Positions 56,407 to 64,000 of a stretch of DNA of 64,000 bases are shown piece by piece. The stretch is from Cristatella mucedo (lineage: Eukaryota; Bryozoa; Phylactolaemata; Cristatellidae). The stretch covers positions 5,173,501 through 5,237,500 of the forward strand of contig WPIO01000008.1 in the NCBI GenBank assembly GCA_009760855.2. Reading direction: 5' to 3'. Numbering within the stretch: the first letter of the stretch is position 1; the number at the start of each line of letters is the position of its first letter. The notes beneath the pieces were generated by a model. That model saw only the letters and a list, made by a program, of their open reading frames with translations. It ran no database searches and had not been told where the DNA came from. The position numbers were made by a program, and so were the translations under genes.

Positions 56407-57514
56407 CAGTGATGACCATAAAAATCTACGCGCCCTGATGGTCAACTTAAGATTTCTGATTTTTCAGTTTTTTCCTGGTCTGCAGGTCAACAAAGTTTCA
56501 CCAAGCCTATGATTTGCATGAGCTAGCAATATTTGTAATTAGCCGGATATGCTACCGACAAAATTATTTAAACAGGTGACAAACGTGAACAAAGACGCTA
56601 CTTTTGTAGTAACTGAGGCAATTTCTGGCTACCGCCAGTCACCATTTTCGACAAAATATTGTCTAGTACCGCCGAAGCACTGCGAAGGAAGATTTACTAG
56701 ATGCATCTAGAATCCGACTCTAAATAATTTATCTTCTTTCAGCTATCGTCAGCATTCTTTCAGCTATCGTCGAGAGTTTGAAGCATGCTAATTTGAGTAT
56801 TTGCAACCATAAGTTTGATCTGGTTCGAAAAGATGCTAAAATTAGATGATGCGATGGTAAGTAAAAAATCGAACAGCGTTTTCTGGTAAACAGGTAATTA
56901 AAGAATTCTTCGAAATTGTGTCCTAGGTTTTAACTATCTCAGTTTGATACATGCATGGACTAAATTAAACTATTGGCTCATGGTTTCAGGGACCACATTA
57001 CAACCCATGCAGGTCAGCATGATTTTGGCTTGATCTTTTTTCATCAAGAACCAGTGAGCTGGTTTCTTGCTCTGACTGCACACTATCAATTCCTCGCATA
57101 ATCTCAAACCAGTTCTGGACAGTGTATGTGCATATGCAAAACAATAAGTTTCAAACCTTAATAATTCCCCAAACTAGTGCCCGACACAGTTGTTAAGATG
57201 AATTTTTCTAGAAGGGTATATCTGGCACATCCAAGAAATCTTACTTTACCATCTTCTGATTTCGCTGCCAAAAAATATCCGAAAATCGCAACTGTTTCCG
57301 AACCCTCGGGAAACCGCCAAACAAGTTAATTGTGCATGTTTTTCCGAACCTAGCAGTCTAACTGAGGTGGCAGAATGCACAATCTGGTACATTTACTGCT
57401 TCCTCACATGAAATCTTACCATGTGGTAGTATTTTGGCCGTAATTTGGTAAAACTCAGCAACGTTTAAGATTCGTGTTAATTCTTAAGATGCGAGATTTT
57501 TCTAACCAGCACCG
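56407..57514. mobile_element. Putative TIR element of Tc1/mariner type, non-coding
   Basis: The left end CAGTGATGACCATAAAAATC and the complement of the right end, CGGTGCTGGTTAGAAAAATC, form imperfect inverted repeats, each flanked by TA. The 1.1 kb between is A/T-rich and has no transposase that I recognise. Confidence 0.5.
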
Positions 57515-57528
57515 TATATATAAATATG

Positions 57529-57534
57529 TTTATT
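57529..57534 (-). terminator. ZMYND19: Candidate ZMYND19 polyadenylation signal AATAAA
   Basis: The plus strand reads TTTATT. It would give ZMYND19 a 3' UTR of about 1.5 kb if unspliced. It sits just outside the putative TIR element. Confidence 0.35.
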
Positions 57535-59040
57535 AGCACGGATACAACGCACGGCTGTACACAGTGGCTGACTTTCCCCTTAGTAACAATGTTTGCCTAA
57601 CAGTTTCGGCACGGCAAGGGGACTGGGGGGGACTAGTCAGCCAGAGACAGCGACACAAGGATATCGGGCTAAAACTATTCACAATGACTGTGCATGACTT
57701 ACGCAAGAGTCGACTGCTGAAAGTATTGCTAGCAGCACGAGACTCGTGACAACGAACCGAAGCCGACTGACGGCTGGTGGCAACTCCTTCTCCAGCCTCG
57801 AGCTGAAACCGCACGCTCAAGTCGCAGTCATCACTCCCAAATTGGCCAGCGGCTGGGAGGCATGGGTCTCGGCAAACGTGTGGGCGGACACGAGCGTGAA
57901 CTTCGAGTATTTCGATTGGGCAGGCGCAAGCCAACGAATCGACCAATCAGATGAAGGCACCAAAAGGAAGTGAGGGTAAGAGTGCCGGCAGCAGCGTAGT
58001 GACCAACGACGACAGCAGGCCGGCACCAAAAGCCACAGCGAAGCCGCTGAAGAGAACGCGAGCGAGTGATGGACGCACGGGATGACAGAGCAGCAGTGAT
58101 ATCACAAGCTACCCAGCCGAGCAAGCCTGCAAAACTGAGAGGCGCCAAAAGCTGTGGCGCCGAGCGAATTCGGAGGACTCTAGCAGGCACGCGAGGTAGG
58201 CAACTGCACGACGGAGCTGTCTACGATAGGACCCGGACTAGCGCCCCGAAGAGTCTCGCGGCTCCGACAGAACCGGCAGCAGCGAGTACACTGATGGCAT
58301 CCTTGAGGCCAGGCTGTGCGCCATGACGTGTCCGCGGCTGTCCGGACCGAGCATGCTCTACGTGACCAGCTGCGACACAGGCGAGGCAGCAGACGACCGC
58401 TACCACTCGTGGTCGGTGTACTCCTCACAGGTGATAATAGAGAGTGGCGATTGAAGTCCCCACCCACCCGTTGTCATCGTGCTCATCACCGAAGGCTCGG
58501 AGCCTCGCTAGGTCAGAAGATGCTCGCCGTGTCACAGTGCACGCGGGCAGGCTGCTCCGCGGCAGGCTGTCTCCTAGGCCCGCGGCTGCAGTGCCGTGCC
58601 GGCTCCACGGCAGGCCGCCTGAGCTACGCGGCGGCACGCACGGCCAGCTTCGGTGACGGCTTCCGGTAGCTTCGGCAGCGTGAGGGCGGCAGGTGCATCG
58701 TCTGCTTCGGGGCTGGTCTAACGTCTCTCGAGACGGTCCTGTGACCGCGTGCCACGCTCTACGTTCGGCGCAGAGCGTGGCACGCGGTCACAAGCCGCGT
58801 TGAGACCGACCGCAGCGGTTGACCAGCGAAACCGAAGAAGCTGCAAAACCCGTGGACTGTCGGCCCGCCATGACGACCAGCGTGCCTGGGGCACTGGCGC
58901 TGCGGCACCAGCGAGTCTTGCTGCAACCCCGGACAGAGTCTGTGACAAGTGACCGGCGCTTGCACGCGTGCTGTTGGAGATCGCTGAGCTGAAGAGTAGC
59001 AGCAGCTGCCGCCTGCAGGAGCGCCCGGCCCGAGACTTCG
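57535..59040 (-). other. ZMYND19: Presumed ZMYND19 3' UTR, GC-rich
   Basis: No second gene could be supported on either strand despite several open frames. It contains a perfect 21 bp-arm hairpin at 58,740-58,792. The UTR assignment rests only on position between the stop codon and an AATAAA. Confidence 0.35.
58740..58792. repeat. Perfect inverted repeat, 21 bp arms, 11 nt loop
   Basis: The left arm starts TGTGACCGCGTGCCACG and ends GCTCT at 58,760. The right arm at 58,772-58,792 is its exact complement. Confidence 0.96.
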
Positions 59041-59176
59041 CTATCGGTCGGGCTCGTCTGCTTCGACAGAGCTGGGACTCTGACACTCGCCGAGGGCGGC
59101 AGCCAGCGGTATGTATTGGCGGCAATGCATCCGATGAATTGACCAGTCAAGCTCTTGACACGCCACGCTGCAGTAC
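59041..59176 (-). CDS. ZMYND19: ZMYND19 last exon: second half of MYND finger and stop
   Basis: The acceptor 'CGTTATTCCCCAG' precedes 59,176. It begins with one base completing Arg, then 'YCSVACQELDWSIHRMHC', a 25-residue tail and TAG at 59,043-59,041. Confidence 0.92.
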
Positions 59177-62100
59177 CTGGGGAATAACGTGGCAAGCGAA
59201 TTGCCACATTCATCCATTCCGAATAGAGCGGCATGCACAGTTTTGGCAATGGCGGCCAACGAGTGGCAGCCAACGAGTGGTGCCGGGATGCCGAGGCGTG
59301 GCGTAACTTCCGGCACTTTGGTCACGTCACGTCCAAGTGGGACATCAAAGGATTCACGAGAGCCCGAGCATAAGCAACAAAGTAATGAGATTCCCACACA
59401 GCCCACAATGCATACTCACAGAATACCCGAATAACCAACGCACCGAGCTAGAGCTATAGCAACGGCACAGAGCGATACAAGCATGACTACGGCATGAGCT
59501 AGCAAACCAGGAAAAGAAAAATCTAAGCTGATTTAGCAGCCTCATTTGCATAGCGGCAGAAGAGCCTTAACGGCTATCACCACCGTCTGAAGTTGGCAAT
59601 AAAAGGATCGTCCACAGCAGGTTTCGAACCCACGGCCTCGATCGAGAAGAGCGAGAACCTTACCTCCTGGGCTATCACGGCTCACACTAGTGACTGGAAG
59701 TATGCTGCGGGCGCATATAACAGCTCGTGTAATCATTCAGTTGAAAAAAGTCTTAGCAGCATGCTGCTGTGGCTTCTACTCTGTTCGTTCGCGTACTAAG
59801 AGGATGTTGGACACAGCACGAGACAATATCTATTGACTGCCCACAAGCAAAGACACTTGCTGTTGGTTTCAATACATTTAACATGGCTTTGGTCCACCAT
59901 CGATTCTTTATGAACTCAATTATCCATTCAGGCATAGAGGCCACAAGGTTCTAAGTTTGTCTGCTTCGCTGTAGAATTCCACAGAGCCTGATTTTTACTA
60001 AAAGGGTCGGCTGCTGATGTAGCCAAACATCCACCTCAGCCGCCTATCGATGTCGTCTAATAAATGTTCCACCGTGTTCAGATCAGGCGACTGCCTTGGC
60101 CACTGCATCAGCACCATGCCCGTGGTTAACAAATTGCTTTACCGACCTGGCATTGTGCTTAAGGTTGTTGTCTTGCTGCCAATATACTGATCCCCAAGCA
60201 GAAGGCTTTTGCTTTACAGTCCAAATGCCTTGAGAGCTGAACGAACAAATGTTAGTCTATAATGCCTTCACTCAGCCGCAGAGTTCCAACAGCTTTCTGA
60301 TGCAGAGCTCCAACATCTTTCGCCGGAAAACAGTCCCAAACCATCACTGACTTGCTGGCTGACAAAAATTTCAGTGTAGGCTGAGGTGAGTCGTAATGGC
60401 TCACTAGGTAAGGCGGTTGCTTTTCACGACCTCGGCCCCGAGGTCGTGGGTTCGAATCCTGTGGTGGGCGATCCTTTATCACCACTGCAAGCGGTGGTGA
60501 TAGCCGTAAAGGCTCTTCTGTCGCTATACAAAAAGAGGCTGTTAAATCAGTAAGTATAAAAGGTAGTCATTGCAGGACTCCTCATCTTTCCTTCGACTAA
60601 CCCTTCAACGTTGCTTTCTGTTACCAAATGCCAACTTGCTTTCGTCTGTCCATAAACAGATTTCTAGTCGAATTCTGTCCACTGGACATGGTCTTACGTC
60701 CACACTAAGGGGTTGGCTTTAATACGGCTGGTGAGCAGAGGCATGCGTTTTGCAACCGTTGGAAGATGCCACTTCTAGCAGCCTCCTACTGACCGAATTT
60801 GTTTTTACTAATATCGATCCCTGTAGCATCCTTGTCTGACTGTGAAAGGTCTCGAAATGTGGCGGTTCTATTCAGCAGTGCCAATTCAGCCAAGTGTCAC
60901 CCCAAGCATCGGTTTTTTCTTTAGCCGCCAGATCGTTGTTTTGGCCGTCGACCAAGTACCAGTATATTTTGTACATAAAGCAGTGAACGACGAGTTTGTT
61001 AAATCCAAGTCGCCGTGCAATCTCACGATTACTATAGCCTTGTTGATGCAGCACTGTTAGCTCCCACTTAGCATAGTGGCTGCAGTGTTTCGCCCGGCAT
61101 TTCGCAGCTACAAGGGTACGACCCGGAAACACGGGCGTTGGGCGGACATAAGTGTTATTCTTGCATTACAGAGCCACAACAGCAGCAACAGCAGCACAGC
61201 TCGCTGGGTTGCACGTCGAGTGACTGACGTGCTGCACAGTCAACAGCACGTGACAAGTGAGCATATGCTACGCAAAAAACATACGACAAATCTCAAATAA
61301 ATGGAGAAATAAGTGAGAGAAAAGCCCAAAGCCCTGCACGAGAGTGCATAAGAGATGAGCTGCAAGCAAAAATACGATTATGTTGATGTTACGAATGTTG
61401 GGAAACCTTTAAGATGGCACTATCTTAGCTAAAAAAATAGCGAATCTGGCAAAAACTGCCAAATGTTAACATTAAAAAAAACTTGTCTGTGAGTAGGAAC
61501 ACGACAGTTGCTCAAGAGGGTTCACCTGTATAACTCCCGGCAGGTCGGAGTTCTCAGATATTATTCGGGTTTGATTTTGCCGTGACAAGTAACACTGAGA
61601 ATTAAGGGGAGCGAAGATTTTTTTGCGACTATATACAGTGCGTGTTTGTGTCTGTCTGCCTTTGAATGAGCCCGATAGCAGGCCGTCGAGACTTGGCACA
61701 TTGCATCTACCATGGTTACAGCACAGAAGCTTCCCCAGCATGCCTAGAGCGCGAGGGCAGCAAAACATACGGGCAAGGATTCGAGCAGGTGGAGAGGAGG
61801 GGAGGAGGAGGTGGAGGAGGAGGAGGAGGAGGAGGAGGAGGAGGAGGAGGAGGAGAAGAAGGAGGAGGTGGAGGCTGAGGAGGAGGTGGAGGAGAAGGAG
61901 GAGAAGAAGAAGTAGGAGGAGGAGGAGGAGGAGGAGGAGAAGAAGGAGGAGGTGGAGGCTGAGGAGGAGGAGGAGGAGGACGAGGCGGTGGAGGTTGAGG
62001 AGGAGGAGGAGAAGAAGGAGGAGGTGGAGGCTGAGGAGGAGGTGGAGGAGGAGGAGGAGAAGAAGAAAGAGAAGGAGGAGGAGGAGGAGGAAGTGGAGGT

Positions 62101-62819
62101 GGAGGCTGAGGTGGAGGAGGATGAGGAGGAAGTGGAGGAGGAAGAGGAGAAGGAGGAGGAGGAGGAGAAGAAGGAGGAGGTGGAGGCTGAGGAGGAGGTG
62201 GAGGAGGAGGAGAAGAAGAAGAGGGAGAAGGAGGAGAAGGAGAAGAAGGAGGAGGCTGAGGAGGAGGTGGAGGAGTAGGAGGAGATAAAGAAGGAGAAGG
62301 AGGAGGAAGAGGAAGTGGGGGTGGAGGCTGAGGTGGAGGCTGAGGAGGAGGCTGAGGAGGAGGTGGAGGAGGAGGAGAAGAAGAAGGAGAAGAATGAGGA
62401 CGAGGAGGAGGAGGAAAAGGAGGAGGAGGAGGAGAAGGAGGAGTTGGAGGCTGAGGAGGAGAAGAAGGAGAAGGAGGAGGTGGAGGCTGAGGAGGAGGTG
62501 GAGGAGGAGGTGGAGGAGGAGGACAAGAAGAAGGAGAAGGAGGAGGTGGAGGCTGAGGAGGAGGTGGAGGAGGAGGAGGACAAGAAGAAGGAGAAGGAGG
62601 AGAAGGAGGCATTGGGGTGGACTGCAATGCATGCACTCACCTCACTTCGCGGCAGCGGCCGCACATCCGGAATTCGAGCATCCTCTGCTCTAGGCTCGTG
62701 CACGGTAGGAAGTGGCACTCGTAGTATGGGCTGAGCGATGCGAGCAAGCCGCGACCTGCTTGCTCGGCGAGCCCGCCGGTAACAGTGTAGGTTCGGTAGA
62801 AGCACGAGTCGGGAACGTT
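59041..62819 (-). CDS. ZMYND19: ZMYND19 (MIZIP), last two exons with MYND zinc finger
   Basis: Exons 62819-62641 and 59176-59041 join in phase 2. The product reads 'PYYECHFLPCTSLEQ', 'EFRMCGRCREVRYC' and 'CQELDWSIHRMHC', against human ZMYND19 'TYYECHYPPCTVIEK', 'EFNICGRCQVARYC' and 'CQQKDWPAHKKHC'. All eight zinc ligands are kept: C-x4-C, CGRC, YC-x3-C and H-x3-C. The C-terminus ends 'DEPDR', like human 'LEPER'. ZMYND19 is a small cytoplasmic/membrane-associated adaptor reported to bind the MCH receptor tail. Upstream exons were not found and probably lie beyond the right edge. The joining intron is 3.5 kb and full of repeats. Confidence 0.92.
59526..59685 (-). mobile_element. SINE-B, full length
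   Basis: Minus strand: 'GTGAGCCGTGATAGCCCAGG' head, 'GGGTTCGAAACC' B box, tail 'GAGGCTGCTAAATCAGC'. Same orientation as ZMYND19, in its intron. Confidence 0.9.
59808..61166 (-). mobile_element. Tc1-like DNA transposon, copy B, interrupted by SINE-B
   Basis: Homologous along its length to copy A (for example 'GATCCCCAAGCAGA' and 'GGACATAAGTGTTATTC'). Minus-strand fragments show the N-terminal helix-turn-helix 'LHQQGYSNREIARRLGF' near 61,010-61,055 and C-terminal 'MPEWIIEFIKNRW'. Stops and frame changes make it inactive. SINE-B (60,386-60,553) splits it. The right end is flanked by TA, and the left end is approximate. Confidence 0.82.
60386..60553 (+). mobile_element. SINE-B inserted in Tc1-like copy B
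   Basis: Plus-strand head 'GTGAGTCGTAATGGCTCACT', perfect Pol III B box GGTTCGAATCC, body 'GGTGGTGATAGCCGTAAAGG', tail 'GAGGCTGTTAAATCAG'. Copy A lacks it: there 'GAAAATTTCAGCTTAGG' runs on to 'CAGTCATTGCTG'. Confidence 0.92.
61788..62609. repeat. GGA/GAA-rich polypurine tract, 822 bp
   Basis: Almost pure purine on the plus strand (GGA, GAA and GGAGGT units with scattered CTGA interruptions), pyrimidine on the ZMYND19 sense strand. It starts 31 bp inside the intron from the exon donor at 62,641. Long open frames on both strands (poly Arg, Glu, Leu, Pro, Ser) come from the triplet period. Confidence 0.97.
62641..62819 (-). CDS. ZMYND19: ZMYND19 penultimate exon: first half of MYND finger
   Basis: The acceptor 'GATGCTGGTTGTAG' precedes 62,819 and the donor TGAG|GTGAGT follows 62,641. 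Phase 0 at the start, phase 2 at the end. It reads 'NVPDSCFYRTYTVTGGLAEQ', then 'YYECHFLPCTSLEQRMLEFR' and 'MCGRCREV'. The segment before YYECH is less conserved. Confidence 0.9.
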
Positions 62820-63511
62820 CTACAACCAGCATCTAACGGCTCAATAAGCCGTGCCTGGCCGCTTCCCCCTCCAGTCCAGCCTAGCAAAGCGCTCGGAGGT
62901 TACACAGTTGCAGCGGCCGGCTGCACGACATCGGCAGCTAGCCGCTCTACTTCTCGGGCAACAGCTGAGGTTGGGAGCAGGCACGCCACCGGGAGGGCAA
63001 GAGGGCAGGTGGGAAGGGTTTCAAGCAGCTACCGACTCACGCAACGAGGCAAACAAGGAAACAAAGGAAAACCAACAAGCCACGGCCACGTTGGTCACGC
63101 TGCCGGCTACAGCCGAGGTTCACGGTTCGTCGGATGCAGGCTGCACAGTCACCATGCGTGCTACTCTAAACATTATTACGGAGCAGTGGCTGCAAATAGC
63201 CGATGTCTAGGTTCTCACCAGAGTCGCTTTACGAATTCTAAAGCAGTCAGTCAGTCAGTCAGTGGAAGCAGCAGACACGAGATTGAGAGCAAGCCTGGGA
63301 TCCTAGATTATATTTCACTTTTGAAGCGTGCAATAGCCGTTCGGAATACGATTGCCGGCTGGCTCCACGACTCAAGTCGCAGGGCAGGCTCACCAGAGCT
63401 GCGCAGGCGAAGAATGCTCGCTGTCCCCTCGGTCTCCCGACAACAGTGGCACAATCAACTCAGGCCCACCGCTCTTACGACCCAGAAGCAGATGCAAATG
63501 CCAATCGAGAT
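62820..63511. other. ZMYND19 intron or flank without recognised gene
   Basis: No earlier ZMYND19 exon could be found. It contains five CAGT units at about 63,243-63,261. Open frames on the plus strand look accidental. Confidence 0.5.
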
Positions 63512-63840
63512 GAACAATGCTCAACCTTAAATCCTTTGGAGACCGAGCCTTTAATTTATATGCTCCCAAAGCCTGGAGCTCACTCCCTACTGACGTCACG
63601 ACATCTACGCTGACTTGACGACAGTTAAACACAAGCAAAAAGCGCACAATTTCCTCACGGCATTTGCTGGGTCCTTGTAAATTGTCCTTTGTGTGCTCAA
63701 GTGAGGTGACACTGTTCGTGTTATCACTAACGACATTGACATGCTTCCTTTACAGCACACGTAAAGCGCTTATAAAGTGATTCAGTTCTCTGAGGCTGCT
63801 ATACAAATGTATTATTATTATTATTATTATTATTATTGCT
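63512..63840 (+). mobile_element. CR1/L2-like LINE, 3' end
   Basis: It begins 'TGCTCAACCTTAAATCCTTT', encoding the '[11 protein letters not shown]' region, and ends 'GTGATTCAGTTCTCTGAGG' with a long (ATT)n. 5'-truncated within the C-terminal domain. Confidence 0.87.
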
Positions 63841-64000
63841 ATGTTCGTATTGTATAATTCGGCGGCTTTGAGGAAGGCTGCATCGGAAGCAGCAGCAGTC
63901 GCTCGATCGCACGTGGCATCGCACGATCGGCTGCCGAACGTGTGCTCTCCACACTCTGCAGAGGGTGGCAGCGCCCACCTCGCAAAGGCAAAGCAATTAA
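63841..64000. other. Right edge, nothing recognised
   Basis: 160 bp of unique sequence after the LINE tail. Confidence 0.5.

Noticed and set aside
57746-58190. Possible gene in 57.5-59.0 kb (frames with hydrophobic stretches on the minus strand)
   Set aside because: No frame shows conserved features or consistent splice sites, and position suggests ZMYND19 3' UTR.
59420-59498. Cryptic exon between the two ZMYND19 exons
   Set aside because: It has a strong acceptor and donor, but it starts in phase 1 while the penultimate exon ends in phase 2, and direct splicing gives the exact C-x2-C-x4-YC MYND spacing.
60400-60475. tRNA gene
   Set aside because: The perfect B box and tRNA-like head belong to SINE-B: the same unit with the same 3' body recurs elsewhere in the window and no full cloverleaf with acceptor stem was seen.
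61472-62832. Very long open frames (up to 386 codons) on both strands
   Set aside because: They are translations of the GGA/GAA-rich tract (poly Leu, Pro, Ser, Arg, Glu). A triplet-period purine repeat lacks stops in several frames at once.

Overview
This is a 64 kb piece of animal nuclear genome. The coding sequence is cut into short exons (31-486 bp) with GT-AG introns. Much of the rest is LINE and tRNA-derived SINE copies, DNA transposons and microsatellites. I cannot name the species. The LINE and SINE tails ending in (ATT)n or 'GGCGCTATACAAAT' and the presence of a SPIN-type hAT element suggest an invertebrate, perhaps a spiralian (mollusc or flatworm), but that is inference only.

Four genes can be read by chaining exons whose splice phases agree. 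(1) RAPGEF1/C3G, minus strand, about 10,089 to 465: nine exons give 806 in-frame codons covering the N-terminal domain and the proline-rich Crk-binding region. The REM and CDC25 (Rap-GEF) domains lie off the left edge. (2) STXBP1/Munc18/UNC-18, plus strand, 21,740-44,946: complete in 14 exons, 595 codons plus stop, against 594 residues in human. One intron appears to be GC-AG. (3) An unassigned armadillo-like helical repeat gene, minus strand, 54,897 to about 48,845: four exons were found and at least one is missing. (4) The 3' end of ZMYND19, minus strand, 62,819-59,041: two exons carry its C-terminal MYND zinc finger and stop.

RAPGEF1 and STXBP1 are head to head about 11.7 kb apart, and a CpG-dense block precedes the STXBP1 start. 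STXBP1 and the armadillo gene converge. In human, STXBP1, RAPGEF1 and ZMYND19 all lie in 9q34, so this window may preserve an old animal linkage. The genes are not an operon. STXBP1 binds syntaxin and SNARE complexes in vesicle fusion, C3G activates Rap1 downstream of Crk, and the role of ZMYND19 is poorly defined.

The non-coding part is rich in mobile elements. A 182 bp non-autonomous SPIN-like hAT element lies at 18,689-18,870 with a decayed 8 bp target duplication. One CR1/L2-type LINE family is present in many 5'-truncated copies. SINE-A shares the LINE's 3' hairpin tail and SINE-B has a different tail. Two Tc1-like transposons have been split by later LINE and SINE insertions. There is also an 822 bp GGA-rich purine tract in a ZMYND19 intron, long (GA)n, (AT)n and (CAG)n arrays, and several perfect short-loop inverted repeats with 12-21 bp arms. 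I saw no LTR retroelement, CRISPR array, rRNA or free-standing tRNA gene.
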